DNA from: SIG603 sp964370775
GTDB lineage: Bacteria > Bacillota > Clostridia > Oscillospirales > Acutalibacteraceae
Assembly (NCBI GenBank): GCA_964370775.1
Contig: CAYJKT010000014.1
Location: 5,892-69,891 of the forward strand
Direction: 5' to 3'
DNA length: 64,000 nt
Shown here: in pieces, positions 8,560 to 18,516 of the stretch
Layout: each line of letters starts with the position of its first letter
How positions within the stretch are numbered: the stretch's first letter is position 1
Notes under the pieces: generated by a model
Told to the model about the DNA's origin: nothing
Database searches by the model: none
The model's input: only the letters and a program-made list of their open reading frames with translations
Position numbers and translations under genes: made by a program

Positions 8560-11500
8560 TTATGCTTTCACAACTGTAATAGTCGCTTTATGACCATTAA
8601 TATCCCAGTCAGCTGTGTATCCGTCTGCCGTGCTTAATGTTAGGCTATCACCTAAAACATCTTTGCAGATACTCTCTGAATTTGCATTTATTGTTGCACT
8701 CAATTCATCATCAGTAGTAACAAAAATGTTAATGTGGTTTGTAACCTCAAAGCCAGCATCTTTTCTCATAGATTGAATTTTACTTACAATCTCACGCACC
8801 ATGCCTTCGTCGATTAACTCAGGAGTTAAAGCTGTATCTAATACAACTGTAATTCCACTTTCTGTTGCAGAAACAAATCCCTCGATTTTAGCTGTGTCTA
8901 TCAATAATTCCTCGGTTGTTAGAGCGATTTCTCCGTCACTTAACGCAAGTTTTAGCTCGCCTGTGCTGTCTAGCTCTGCTTTTGCAGCACTGCCGTCTAA
9001 TGCGCTTAATGCGTTTCTAATCTCGCCGATTTTCTTGCCGTATTTTTGACCTAAAATTCTTAATTGAGGTTTGAATGTATAGCTAACAAATTTGCTTGCA
9101 TCTGCTACAATTTCAATCTCTTTAACATTAAGTTCTTCTCTGATAATATCAGCATAAACTTCTGGAAGTTGTTTTTTGCCTGTTAGGAACAATTTTGCCA
9201 AAGGTTGACGGTTTTTGATAGCAGCGTCGTTTCTAGCAGCTCTACCTAAAGTAACAGCTATCAGAACTTCGTCCATGAACTCTTCAAGCTCGCTGTCTAT
9301 TTTGCTCTCGTCATATTTTGGATAGCTACACAAGTGAATACTTTCAGTTGCGTTAGCATCAAATGTTCTAACAAGGTTTTGGTATATTTCTTCTGTGATA
9401 AACGGAACAAGTGGAGCTGCAACCTTGCTGAACTCTACCAAAGCTGTGTAAAGTGTCATGTAAGCTGCGATTTTATCGTCAGTTAGGCTGTCAGTCCAAA
9501 ATCTCTCACGGCTTCTTCTAACATACCAGTTACTTAGCTCATCAACAAAGTTTAACATAACTTTAGTTGTATCTTGAACCACATAGTTTTCTAAATTACT
9601 ATCTACTGTTTTGATAACTGTGTTTAATCTTGACATCAACCATTTATCCATAACAGTTAATTTGCAGTTTTCTAGTTGATATTTTGTTGGGTCGAAACCG
9701 TCGATATCAGCATATAAAACATAGAATGCATACGTATTCCATAGAGTAGATAAGAACTTACGTTGTCCCTCAATAACTGCTTTTCCGTGGAAACGGTTAG
9801 GCAACCAAAGAGCTGAATTTGAGTAGAAGTACCAACGAATTGCATCAGAACCATACTCGTGCAATGCGTCCATTGGGTTAATTGCATTACCTTTAGATTT
9901 ACTCATTTTTTGACCGTGTTCGTCTTGAACATGACCTAAAACTATAACATTTTTATNNNNNNNNNNCTACAGCTTCACTAATAAAATCTGCTGGGAATTG
10001 TGTATCGAACAAGTCTTTGTTCTCAAATGGGTAATGATGTTGAGCAAAAGGCATAGCACCACTGTCAAACCAACAGTCGATAACCTCAGGTACCCTTGTC
10101 ATATCTTTGCCACATTTTTCACATTTGATATTAACAGCATCAATATATGGTCTGTGTAGCTCAATGTCCTCTGGGCAGTTGCTAGATTTCTCTTTAAGCT
10201 CTGCAATGCTACCAATACAATCAGTGTGACCACAATCACATTGCCAAATATTAAGTGGAGTTCCCCAATATCTGTTACGGCTGATACCCCAATCTTGTAC
10301 GTTCTCTAACCAGTCACCAAAACGTCCTGTACCAATGCTTTCAGGCATCCAGTTGATTGTTTTGTTGTTTCTGATTAAGTCATCTTTAACAGCTGTCATT
10401 TTTACAAACCAAGACTCTCTTGCATAGTAGATAAGTGGAGTGTCACAACGCCAACAGTGTGGGTAGTTATGCTCAAATTTTGGAGAAGAGAACAGTAAAC
10501 CACTAGCTTTTAAGTCCATTAAAATATCGTGGTCAGCTTCTTTACAGAAAACGCCGTTCCATTTAGTCTCAGCAGTTAATTTACCAGCAGCATCAACTAA
10601 TTGAACAAAAGGTAGGTCGTATTTTCTACCAACAGCAGCATCGTCTTCACCAAATGCAGGTGCAATATGAACGATACCTGTACCGTCAGTTAGTGTAACG
10701 TAAGTATCACAAGTAACAAACCAAGCTTTTTTTGTAGGGTTAACAAAGTTCCAAAGAGGCTCATACTCTTTGTACTCTAAGTCTTTACCTTTGTATTCTT
10801 CTAAAATAGTATATTCTTCGCCCAAAACTGTGTCTAGCAAAGCTTTCGCCATATAGTAAACATACTCGCCTTGTTGAACTTTAACATAGTCTTCGTTAGG
10901 GTTAACGCAAAGTGCTAAGTTAGATGGCAATGTCCAAGGAGTAGTTGTCCATGCTAAGAAATATGCATCTTCACCTACAACTTTAAAGCGAACAATCGCA
11001 CTTCTCTCTTTAACATTTTTGTAGCCTTGTGCAACTTCGTGGCTAGAAAGTGGAGTTCCACAACGAGGGCAATAAGGTACAATTTTAAAGCCTTTATATA
11101 GTAAATCTTTTTTGAAAATCTCTTTTAACGCCCACCACTCGGACTCAATAAAGTTGTTATCATAAGTAACATAAGGGTTCTCCATATCTGCCCAATAGCC
11201 AACAGTTTTAGAGAAATCTTCCCACATGCCTTTGTACTTCCAAACGCTCTCTTTACATTTAGAGATAAATGGGTCTAGACCGTAATCTTCGATAGCATCT
11301 TTACCACTGATACCAAGTAGTTTTTCTACTTCAATCTCAACTGGTAAGCCGTGAGTATCCCAACCAGCTTTACGAGGAACATCATAGCCTTTCATAATTG
11401 CATAACGAGGGAATAGGTCCTTAACAGCTCTTGTGATAACGTGACCGATATGAGGTGTTCCGTTAGCAGTAGGAGGGCCGTCATAGAAAGTGTAAGTAGG

Positions 11501-11614
11501 TTTTCCTTTGCCTTCTTCTACTGTTTTTTCAAAAATCTTGTTTTCGTTCCAAAACTGAACGGTTTCTTTTTCTCTCTCAACAACATTTTGAGAGGCATTA
11601 ACTTTTTTATACAT
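8560..11614 (-). CDS. ileS: Isoleucyl-tRNA synthetase, type 2 (IleS2-like), with an assembly gap
   Basis: Charges tRNA-Ile. The HIGH box appears as GPPTANGTPHIGH (about 46-58) and the KMSKS box as KMSKSKGN just after the gap. The editing (CP1) domain with WTTTPWTLPSNLA and the Cys pairs of the Zn-binding insert are visible. GPPTANGTPHIGH rather than GPPYANGDIHIGH, plus the lack of a C-terminal CxxC zinc finger, place it with eukaryote-like type 2 enzymes, a group often less sensitive to mupirocin (inference here). The N run at 9957-9966 separates SEAV from KNVIVLGHVQDEHGQK. By family comparison about 23 residues (roughly 70 nt) are missing, so the gene is probably intact in the genome. Regulated by the T-box upstream. 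Confidence 0.93.
9957..9966. other. Assembly gap (10 N) inside ileS
   Basis: Placeholder gap. The conserved stretch that normally links ISEA(V/F)DQTRGWFYSL to KNV(I/V)VLGHV in IleRS is absent, so the real missing sequence is about 70 nt, not 10. Confidence 0.85.
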
Positions 11615-11635
11615 CTAAAATCTCCTTTGTAATAT

Positions 11636-11855
11636 AAAAAGCTTCGCCCAATAAGGACGAAGCTAACTTCTTAAACCACCCTACATACATCTTAATATGC
11701 GTTTCTAATAACGGTGAAACTCCGTCAGAACTTACTGAGTTCGGTTCTGCAACTCCAAAGCGATATTCGCAAAGAAATTAATCGTATTGCCTTACACCAA
11801 ACGGCAACTCTCTGAGACTTTCATTCCTAGCTACTGACTTTATCATAGTCTTTAG
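11636..11855 (-). promoter_or_regulatory. T-box riboswitch (isoleucine) upstream of ileS
   Basis: Read on the minus strand the leader contains the Stem I signature AGAGAGTTGCCGTTTGGTG (near 11811-11793), then GAATATCG (near 11770-11762) carrying a candidate ATC isoleucine specifier. Next come the stem II/IIA region and the T-box bulge sequence GGGTGGTTT (near 11680). An intrinsic terminator follows, GCTTCGTCC-loop-GGGCGAAGC plus a T-run (11636-11663). Uncharged tRNA-Ile would stabilise the antiterminator and allow ileS transcription. The elements and their order match the family closely; the specifier is my reading. Confidence 0.9.
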
Positions 11856-11858
11856 AAG

Positions 11859-11887
11859 ATAATATCATTATTTTTATTATTTGTCAA
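11859..11887 (-). promoter_or_regulatory. Consensus promoter of the ileS T-box transcript
   Basis: TTGACA (11882-11887) and TATTAT (11859-11864) on the minus strand are exactly 17 nt apart, directly upstream of T-box Stem I. The -35 box lies just outside the end of the tspO gene. Confidence 0.85.
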
Positions 11888-11900
11888 TCAAAAAATCATC

Positions 11901-12371
11901 TTAATTTAATATTGCTATGCCTAAGTTTAAATATCCTGCAAAAAGCAACCATAATAAATATGGAACTAACATATAAAATGCTGGTTTAGATATTTCTTTG
12001 GTTTTAATCATTAAGATAATTACCAAAACAACAAGCAAGAACAACCATATAAAAGCAAAGTAATATAAGTTAAGGTTGAAGAACCATATACTCCACAAAA
12101 AGTTAAATGCTAACTGAACTGCATATACAGTTATTGCAGATTTTTTAGCAGTATCGAAAGTATCACTCACGCATATTAAGTAAGAAGCTATTCCCATTAA
12201 AACATATAATATAGGCCAAACAATACCGAAAACTGCACCTGGTGGAGAAAACGGTGGTTGCTCTAGCTGTTTATAAGCCTCCATGCTATTACCAGATATA
12301 TAACCTGACAATGCTCCCACTGCCACTGGGATAATAATACAAAGTATTAATTTTTTCCATTGAATTTTCAT
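11901..12371 (-). CDS. tspO: TspO/MBR family protein
   Basis: 156 aa with five membrane helices. Family motifs include the N-terminal YKQLEQPPFSPPGAVFGIVW segment (about 33-52), VWPILYVLMGIASYL and the Trp-rich W..WFF..N region. TspO proteins bind porphyrins and other tetrapyrroles and take part in stress or tetrapyrrole control; the exact role in Gram-positive anaerobes is unclear. The start ATG follows GAGGTGAT. A 7-6-7 inverted repeat lies between the start and the divergent P-type ATPase gene. Confidence 0.92.
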   Translation of the reverse strand: MKIQWKKLILCIIIPVAVGALSGYISGNSMEAYKQLEQPPFSPPGAVFGIVWPILYVLMGIASYLICVSDTFDTAKKSAITVYAVQLAFNFLWSIWFFNLNLYYFAFIWLFLLVVLVIILMIKTKEISKPAFYMLVPYLLWLLFAGYLNLGIAILN

Positions 12372-12383
12372 CTTATCACCTCA

Positions 12384-12403
12384 ATATAGTATATTCACTA
12401 TAT
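12384..12403. promoter_or_regulatory. Inverted repeat upstream of tspO, possible operator
   Basis: ATATAGT (12384-12390) and ACTATAT (12397-12403) form a 7-bp inverted repeat with a 6-nt spacer, within the 111-bp divergent spacer between tspO and the P-type ATPase gene. It is AT-only except for one G/C pair, so chance is possible. Confidence 0.3.
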
Positions 12404-12482
12404 ATCTTTTTTATGAAAAGGAATAAAACAAATATTATTTTCATATAAATTAATTAAAATGCCTGTGAAAAGAGGGTAAGAT

Positions 12483-15107
12483 ATGCAATATCATAATATG
12501 GATATTAATGAACTGATGAGTAAATTAAAGGTCGATGAAGCTAATGGACTATCGCCTAAGGATTATGAGAGAGCCTTAATAAAACATGGAAAAAACGAAA
12601 TAACACAGGAAAAACGAACTGGTGTTATAGGTATGTTTTTAGCACAGTTTAAGGATTTTATGATAATAATATTGCTGATTTCTGCGTTTGTAAGCTTGGG
12701 TGTTTCTGTTTTTGAGGGTAGTGGAGAATATTTTGACTTTTTCATTATTCTAGCAATAGTATTATGTAATGGTATTATTGGAACAGTGCAAGAGTATAAA
12801 GCAGAAAAAGCTATTGAGGCACTAAAAAACATAAGTGCGCCTACAGCAGTGGTAATTAGAAACGGAAAGAAAAAGACAGTAGACAGTAGAGATTTGGTTG
12901 TAGGTGACATAGTGATTATAAAAACTGGTGATGTAGTACCCGCCGATATCCGTTTGATTGACAGTGTGGATATTAGTTGTGAGGAAAGTGCATTAACAGG
13001 TGAGAGCGTACCTGTGAGCAAAGACGAAAATTATGTGACAACAAGTGAAGCCGGAATATCAGAGCAAAAGAACATGTTATTTGCAAGCTGTGCTGTGTGT
13101 AATGGTCATGGTAAAGGTGTGGTTGTTTCAACAGGAATGGATACCCAAATTGGTAAGATAGCAACAATGCTACAAAAAGAGGAAGCACCTCAAACCCCAT
13201 TACAAATTAAGCTTAACAAAGCTGGAAAAATCTTAGGTATTGCAGTTATTGGTATCTGTGTCATTATATTTGGTTTAGGTTTGTTTACAAACATTCCGTT
13301 AATTGAAATGATGCTTATATCTATAAGTCTAGCAGTGGCTGCAATTCCAGAGGGATTAACTGCTGTTGTAACCATAGTTTTATCTATGGGCGTTAAACGA
13401 ATGGTGTCGAAAAAAGCTATAGTTAGAAAACTACCAGCAGTTGAGACACTCGGTGGTGTTAATGTAATATGTTCTGACAAAACTGGAACTCTAACAGAAA
13501 ACAAAATGACAGTTGTTAAGGTTGCCAGTGTTAACGGAATGGTAGAAAAAAATAGTGGTGAGTACAAAAACATTTTAGGTTATAGTTCCTTATGTAATAA
13601 TGCTGAACTTAGCACCAATGATAAATCTTTTGGAATGCCTACAGAGATAGCGATTGTAAAGGCTTCACAGGGGTTTATTAAAGAATACGCAAAAAAATAT
13701 CCTAGAGTGGGTGAGATACCGTTTTCCTCTTTGAGAAAAATTATGACTACAGTTCACAGCGATGACGGTAAATATTTTGTGATTACAAAAGGTGCACCCG
13801 ATTATATAATCAAGATGTGTGACAAAATTGTGGTAAACGGAATGGAAATTGATATTAATACATATCACAAAGAGAAAATTGATACCTTAAACAGAGGCAT
13901 GGCAAGAGAAGCTTTAAGAGTGCTTGCAGTTGCGTATAAAAAATGTGATGAGATTGGCACTGATAGTGAGACTGAAAGTAAGCTGTGTTTTTGTGGTTTA
14001 ATTGGAATTGAGGACCCTCCACGTAAGGAAGCAAAAGTTGCAGTTCAGCAATGTAAAAAAGCCGGCATTATGCCAGTTATGATAACAGGTGACCAAGTAG
14101 ACACAGCACTTGCAGTTGCTACAAGAATTGGTATATACACAGACAAATCAAAGTACATGACAGGTGCACAGCTAAACAATATATCAGTAAAAGAGTTATC
14201 AGAGACTATTGGAGACTACAGCGTTTTTGCAAGAGTATCCCCAAAAGACAAAGTTAAGATAGTTAGAGCTTTTCAAATGCGTGGCGATTTGATAGCTATG
14301 ACAGGTGACGGAGTTAACGACGCTCCTGCTTTAAAAGCTGCTGACATTGGCTGTGCAATGGGTAAATGTGGAACAGAAGTTGCAAAATCAGCGGCTGACA
14401 TGGTACTTACTGACGACAACTTTGCAACAATTGTTGAAGCAGTTAGAGAAGGCAGAGGTATATTTAGTAATATACGCAAAACTATTCACTTTTTATTGTC
14501 TTGCAACACAGGCGAAATTCTACTAATATTTATGTCATTTTTACTAGGTTTACCTTTGCCGTTATTAGCAACACAAATTTTGTGGGTAAACTTAGTTACA
14601 GACTCCTTACCAGCCCTTGCGTTAGGTTCTTGTAATGCAGATGAAAACATTATGGACGGCGAATTTAAAGAGGGTAAAAAGGGTATTTTCTCAAAAGATA
14701 TGTGTATATCGATGATTTTAGAAGGTGCTTTTATTGGTACAATGTCTTTAATAGCTTTTATGATAGGCAGAAACTTTTTTGATATCAACCCAGACGAGCC
14801 GATTATAGGCAGAACCATGTGCCTAGCTGTTCTATGTTTTTCTCAGTTAGTTCACAGCTTTAATGTGTCGGATAATTCTTCTCTTATATTCGGTGGTAAC
14901 AAAAACAAATGGTTAAAATACAGTTTTTTAATATGTTCTATAATGCTTGTTGCAGTTATAGTCATACCACAGTTTGCCAGTGGATTTAATGTAACCTCTT
15001 TAGATTTACTGCAATGGTGTATAGTAGCAGTGCTTTCTGTAATTACTTTTATAGTGTCAGAAGCTGAGAAGTTTTTTAGTAGATTACACAGCAAAAAACA
15101 ATCATAA
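12483..15107 (+). CDS. Calcium-translocating P-type ATPase (P2 type)
   Basis: 874 aa, full length for a bacterial SERCA/PMCA-like pump. The N-terminal cation ATPase domain is followed by the actuator loop LTGESVPV, helix M4 with IPEGL (P289-L292), the phosphorylation motif SDKTGTLT with Asp332, KGAPDYI in the nucleotide domain and TGDGVNDAPAL (607-617). The C-terminal helices form a Cation_ATPase_C unit ending near residue 865. The PEGL motif in M4 indicates Ca2+ rather than heavy-metal or K+ transport, with ATP hydrolysis driving export from the cytoplasm. The start follows GAGGGTAAG. It is a single-gene unit ended by the terminator at 15137. Confidence 0.92.
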   Translation: MQYHNMDINELMSKLKVDEANGLSPKDYERALIKHGKNEITQEKRTGVIGMFLAQFKDFMIIILLISAFVSLGVSVFEGSGEYFDFFIILAIVLCNGIIGTVQEYKAEKAIEALKNISAPTAVVIRNGKKKTVDSRDLVVGDIVIIKTGDVVPADIRLIDSVDISCEESALTGESVPVSKDENYVTTSEAGISEQKNMLFASCAVCNGHGKGVVVSTGMDTQIGKIATMLQKEEAPQTPLQIKLNKAGKILGIAVIGICVIIFGLGLFTNIPLIEMMLISISLAVAAIPEGLTAVVTIVLSMGVKRMVSKKAIVRKLPAVETLGGVNVICSDKTGTLTENKMTVVKVASVNGMVEKNSGEYKNILGYSSLCNNAELSTNDKSFGMPTEIAIVKASQGFIKEYAKKYPRVGEIPFSSLRKIMTTVHSDDGKYFVITKGAPDYIIKMCDKIVVNGMEIDINTYHKEKIDTLNRGMAREALRVLAVAYKKCDEIGTDSETESKLCFCGLIGIEDPPRKEAKVAVQQCKKAGIMPVMITGDQVDTALAVATRIGIYTDKSKYMTGAQLNNISVKELSETIGDYSVFARVSPKDKVKIVRAFQMRGDLIAMTGDGVNDAPALKAADIGCAMGKCGTEVAKSAADMVLTDDNFATIVEAVREGRGIFSNIRKTIHFLLSCNTGEILLIFMSFLLGLPLPLLATQILWVNLVTDSLPALALGSCNADENIMDGEFKEGKKGIFSKDMCISMILEGAFIGTMSLIAFMIGRNFFDINPDEPIIGRTMCLAVLCFSQLVHSFNVSDNSSLIFGGNKNKWLKYSFLICSIMLVAVIVIPQFASGFNVTSLDLLQWCIVAVLSVITFIVSEAEKFFSRLHSKKQS

Positions 15108-15136
15108 TAATTCTAGTTTTCATATTAATTTTCCAT

Positions 15137-15173
15137 AAAGACTACAAGCTTAACAAGTTTGTGGTCTTTTTTA
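15137..15173 (+). terminator. Intrinsic terminator of the P-type ATPase gene
   Basis: AAAGACTACAAGCTT (15137-15151) pairs with AAGTTTGTGGTCTTT (15155-15169) over 15 bp, including two G-U pairs, with a 3-nt loop and a T-run. Confidence 0.85.
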
Positions 15174-15203
15174 TACTTTTTATAAAAATATGTAAAATTG
15201 TGA

Positions 15204-15232
15204 TTGCAAATTATATATGTTTATGGTAAAAT
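15204..15232 (+). promoter_or_regulatory. Promoter of the MFS/radical SAM operon
   Basis: TTGCAA (15204-15209), a 17-nt spacer and TAAAAT (15227-15232), 30 nt before the MFS start codon. Confidence 0.65.
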
Positions 15233-15261
15233 CACAATAATTGAGGAAAAGGTGGAGAAAA

Positions 15262-16530
15262 ATGAAAAAGTTTGCAAAAAACGAGATGGTTAATTATCTA
15301 ATTAACCTAAAAGGCAACCCTAGGTACTGTATAATTACAGAACCACTATGGTTTATTCCATTCAGTCTGTACAACCCTTTTGCAACTATATTTATGTATA
15401 GTTTAGGTGTAGACGATATTCAAATTGGATTTATTATGACTTTTGGCATGATTGTCCAAGTATTTGCAGCTTTTTTTGGTGGAGCTGTTACTGACAAATT
15501 TGGTAGACGAATGACTACTATTTTTGCAGATTTAATATCGTGGTCTCTCCCTTGTTTGATATGGGCATTTGCGCAAAACTTTTGGTGGTTTTTAGCAGCA
15601 GCCATATTCAATAGTATATGGCAGGTGTCTAATATATCTTGGTCTGGTTTATTGGTAGAAGATAGCGAACCTGACCACTTAGTATATGCATATTCTTGGA
15701 TAAACATAGCTTCTGTTCTATCTGTATTCGTATCACCAATTGCTTATCTTTTAATGCAAAATTTTGACCCTACAATTATAGTTAGATATTTATATGGTTT
15801 TTCTTTTGTGTCAATGACTATTAAGTTCTTAATTTTATTTATAAAAGGTAATGAGACTGAAATAGGTCTAAAAAGAATGGAAGAAACCAAAAATGTTCCG
15901 TTTCATAAGCTGCTTGCAGGGTATAAAGATGTATTTATCGACATGGTAAAAAGCCCTCACATGCGTTTTGCGTTGTTTTTACTGTTAGGTTATAACATCT
16001 GTGTATCAACAGTGTCTGGTACTTTCTTTGGTTTATATGTAACTCAAAGACTACAGTTAGACGAAAGCTACCTTGCGATATTCCACATGGTTGGCGGCGT
16101 AGTGACACTTATATTTATGTTTACTTTACAAAATGCATTAAACAAAATGCCTTACAGACCAGTTATGTTAATTGGATATGTGTTATTTATTGCTAATAAT
16201 TTACTGTTAATTTTAATGCCGGTAAACAGTATTATCCATGTTGTTATTTATATGATGATTAATTCATTTGCAGTTGCATGTGTTGCAGTTAGAAAAGATG
16301 CAATAAGCGCTAGGTTTATTAATGTGAAAGAACGTGCAAGAATTAATGCGTTGCGTTACATGATTATGATAGGATTTACTTCACCTTTTGGCATATTTAT
16401 CGGTTGGCTATCAAGCATTGACAGACGTTTACCGTTTGTGTTAAACATATTGATATTCACAGTTACTTTACTAGCTGTATTTTTATCTAAAGAGGTTAAG
16501 GAGTTTGACAAAAGCAATGCCACAGAGTAA
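15262..16530 (+). CDS. Major facilitator superfamily transporter
   Basis: 422 aa membrane protein with about twelve helices. The MFS loop 2-3 motif appears as GGAVTDKFGRRMTTIFADL (near residues 80-98). The start is the ATG at 15262, preceded by GGTGGAG; the longer reading frame begins with TTG at 15241, which lies within the leader. The substrate cannot be predicted. Its end overlaps the start of the radical SAM gene by 14 nt, so the two are co-translated. Confidence 0.85.
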   Translation: MKKFAKNEMVNYLINLKGNPRYCIITEPLWFIPFSLYNPFATIFMYSLGVDDIQIGFIMTFGMIVQVFAAFFGGAVTDKFGRRMTTIFADLISWSLPCLIWAFAQNFWWFLAAAIFNSIWQVSNISWSGLLVEDSEPDHLVYAYSWINIASVLSVFVSPIAYLLMQNFDPTIIVRYLYGFSFVSMTIKFLILFIKGNETEIGLKRMEETKNVPFHKLLAGYKDVFIDMVKSPHMRFALFLLLGYNICVSTVSGTFFGLYVTQRLQLDESYLAIFHMVGGVVTLIFMFTLQNALNKMPYRPVMLIGYVLFIANNLLLILMPVNSIIHVVIYMMINSFAVACVAVRKDAISARFINVKERARINALRYMIMIGFTSPFGIFIGWLSSIDRRLPFVLNILIFTVTLLAVFLSKEVKEFDKSNATE

Positions 16531-17455
16531 TCCGTTTGAGTATAGTTTAGATAATAAAAGGTATCACACTTTGCATTACTACAACAAAAGCAAAGGTGTA
16601 AAAAATCAAAAAGCTGTTATAAACATAGATAGTTCGTGCCCTAATATCGACGGCAAAAAGGGTAGAGGCGGTTGCATTTTTTGTAATCAGTCAAGCGCTT
16701 ATTTCTCAGCAGACGCTAATTTATCTATTCATAATCAACTTGATTTAGAAGTAAAACGAATTAGAGATAAATGGGGAGATATCGCTATAACTGCATATTT
16801 TCAGTCTGGCACAAATACATACTTGCCAAAAAACAAACTAGAAGCTTATGTAAACGAGATATTCGAGTATGGTGGGATAAGTGGTATATCAATAGCTACA
16901 AGACCTGATTGCATAAGCAAAGATATGCTTGATTATCTTGCAGAGATTAACGATAAAACAGAGCTTACGATTGAATTAGGCTTGCAGACAGTGCATGATA
17001 AAACGGCTGATATTATTAATCGATGTTATACTTATGCTGAGTTTTATGATACATTTATGAAGCTAAAATCAAAAAACATAAGAACATGTATTCACTTAAT
17101 TAACGGCTTACCGAATGAGAGCTACGAAGATATGATAGAAACAGCAAAAATTATTGGTGAAATTAAGCCAGAAGCTGTTAAAATTCACTTGCTTCATGTT
17201 ATGAAAGATACCAAATTAGGAGTTCTATATACTAATGGAGAATACACACCATTAAGCTTTCACGAATACATAGAAATCACAGCAAATCAATTGCAATATA
17301 TCGATAAAAATACTATTATCGAGCGTATAACAGGTGATGCACCTAAGGACAAATTGTTAGCTCCGTTATGGAGTAAAGACAAGATAAAGGTGCTTGGAAG
17401 CATAGATAAATATATGGTAAATCAAGACATATATCAAGGAAAGCTTGCAAAATAA
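16517..17455 (+). CDS. yhcC: Radical SAM protein, TIGR01212/YhcC family
   Basis: About 312 aa. The Fe-S cysteines are in CPNIDGKKGRGGCIFCN (CX12CX2C), the spaced form typical of the YhcC-like family rather than CX3CX2C. Further family landmarks are SSCPN, AYFQSGTNTY, ELGLQTVHD, GLPNE and RITGDAP. The biochemical role of the family is not settled (RNA or protein modification has been suggested). I set the start at ATG 16517; AAGGAG lies 13 nt upstream, and a TTG at 16505 is the alternative. Overlap with the MFS gene points to translational coupling. Confidence 0.85.
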   Translation: MPQSNPFEYSLDNKRYHTLHYYNKSKGVKNQKAVINIDSSCPNIDGKKGRGGCIFCNQSSAYFSADANLSIHNQLDLEVKRIRDKWGDIAITAYFQSGTNTYLPKNKLEAYVNEIFEYGGISGISIATRPDCISKDMLDYLAEINDKTELTIELGLQTVHDKTADIINRCYTYAEFYDTFMKLKSKNIRTCIHLINGLPNESYEDMIETAKIIGEIKPEAVKIHLLHVMKDTKLGVLYTNGEYTPLSFHEYIEITANQLQYIDKNTIIERITGDAPKDKLLAPLWSKDKIKVLGSIDKYMVNQDIYQGKLAK

Positions 17456-17473
17456 AGTTTTTTTGTGTATAAT
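17445..17473 (+). promoter_or_regulatory. Promoter of the GH25 lysozyme gene
   Basis: TTGCAA (17445-17450), a 17-nt spacer and TATAAT (17468-17473). The -35 box overlaps the last codons of the radical SAM gene; the lysozyme start codon is 35 nt downstream. Confidence 0.7.
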
Positions 17474-17507
17474 ATTACAATAATTCAAAATAAGAATGGA
17501 GTAAAAA

Positions 17508-18422
17508 ATGAAAGATATAAATAATTATTTCTTAAATTACATGCAAAAGTCAAAAACTTTTCTAATAATTATTGCTGTTTTACTTGTGAGTATAATTGGC
17601 GTTTCAGTATACATGACATTGTTCTACGAAGTAACACCAGATGATTTACTTGTGAAAAATGATGGCACAGTAAGTGTAGATGAGGACTCAGACACAATTG
17701 AGATTATGGATGCAACAGGGTCTATGATAATTCCAAAATATGACATACCAGTTAATACTTATGGTCAGGATAATTTCACTATCGAAAACGGGTTTATGAC
17801 ATACACTGGTGAACACTACATAGGTATTGACGTTGCTGAACACCAAAAGGAGATTGACTGGGCAAAAGTAAAAGAAGCAGGCGTTCACTTTGCAATGATA
17901 AGAGTAGGTTACAGAGGTGCTACAAGAGGCGACATATACGAAGACACTATGTTTGAACAAAACATTCAAGGCGCTATAGACAACGGCATAAAAGTAGGTA
18001 TCTATTTCTTCTCACAAGCTACAACAAATGAAGAAGCAGAAGCAGAGGCTTCAAATGTGTTAAGCAAAATTAATGAGTACGATATTGACTACCCTGTTGT
18101 TTTTGACTGGGAACATGTTGACATTGAAGATTCAAGAGTAGATAATATATCTGGTGAGCAAGTAACAGAGTTTGCCAATACTTTCTGCAATAAAATTGAA
18201 GCTGCTGGTTACACTCCAATGATCTATATGAACAAGAACTTTGCTTATAACTTCTTAAACTTAGAGGAATTAAGTGAGTACCCAATTTGGATTGCTGAAT
18301 ACGAAGATAAATCTACTTTCTACTATAATTATGAGATGTGGCAATATTCAGACAGTGGTTCGATAGACGGAATTACAGTACCTGTTGACTTAAACATATC
18401 CATGAAAGATTACGGAAATTAA
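17508..18422 (+). CDS. GH25 family lysozyme, membrane-anchored
   Basis: 304 aa. An N-terminal helix (about 18-36, no cleavage site) anchors the protein; a short linker is followed by the GH25 muramidase domain from about residue 104. Visible active-site elements are GIDVAEHQKEIDW (Asp108), MIRVGYRG, IYFFSQA and VFDWEHVD (Asp200, Glu202), plus WIAEY and MWQYSDSGSIDGI near the end. It would cleave the N-acetylmuramic acid-GlcNAc bond of peptidoglycan at the cell surface, for wall remodelling. It has its own promoter and terminator. No wall-binding repeats or phage genes are nearby, so it is a housekeeping autolysin rather than an endolysin. Confidence 0.92.
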   Translation: MKDINNYFLNYMQKSKTFLIIIAVLLVSIIGVSVYMTLFYEVTPDDLLVKNDGTVSVDEDSDTIEIMDATGSMIIPKYDIPVNTYGQDNFTIENGFMTYTGEHYIGIDVAEHQKEIDWAKVKEAGVHFAMIRVGYRGATRGDIYEDTMFEQNIQGAIDNGIKVGIYFFSQATTNEEAEAEASNVLSKINEYDIDYPVVFDWEHVDIEDSRVDNISGEQVTEFANTFCNKIEAAGYTPMIYMNKNFAYNFLNLEELSEYPIWIAEYEDKSTFYYNYEMWQYSDSGSIDGITVPVDLNISMKDYGN

Positions 18423-18434
18423 TAACATATCCTG

Positions 18435-18466
18435 AAGAACAGTGCAATGCTGTTCTTCTTTTTTTG
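18435..18466 (+). terminator. Intrinsic terminator of the lysozyme gene
   Basis: AAGAACAG (18435-18442) and CTGTTCTT (18450-18457), with a 7-nt loop and the T-run CTTTTTTT. Confidence 0.85.
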
Positions 18467-18468
18467 CG

Positions 18469-18503
18469 TAAAAAATGGTGCTGCGAGTTTTAATCACAAC
18501 ACC
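18469..18503 (-). terminator. Intrinsic terminator of the GH2 gene
   Basis: In minus-strand RNA GGUGUUGUGA pairs with UCGCAGCACC through 10 bp including two G-U pairs (DNA 18477-18503), followed by ATTTTTT. On the plus strand the same positions are C-A mismatches, so it acts on the minus strand only. Confidence 0.75.
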
Positions 18504-18516
18504 AAAATATATTCTA

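Noticed and set aside
12563..15094. Several open frames of 67-152 codons on the minus strand across the P-type ATPase gene
   Set aside because: They are shadows of a well-conserved 874-codon gene, have no ribosome binding sites and encode low-complexity sequence.
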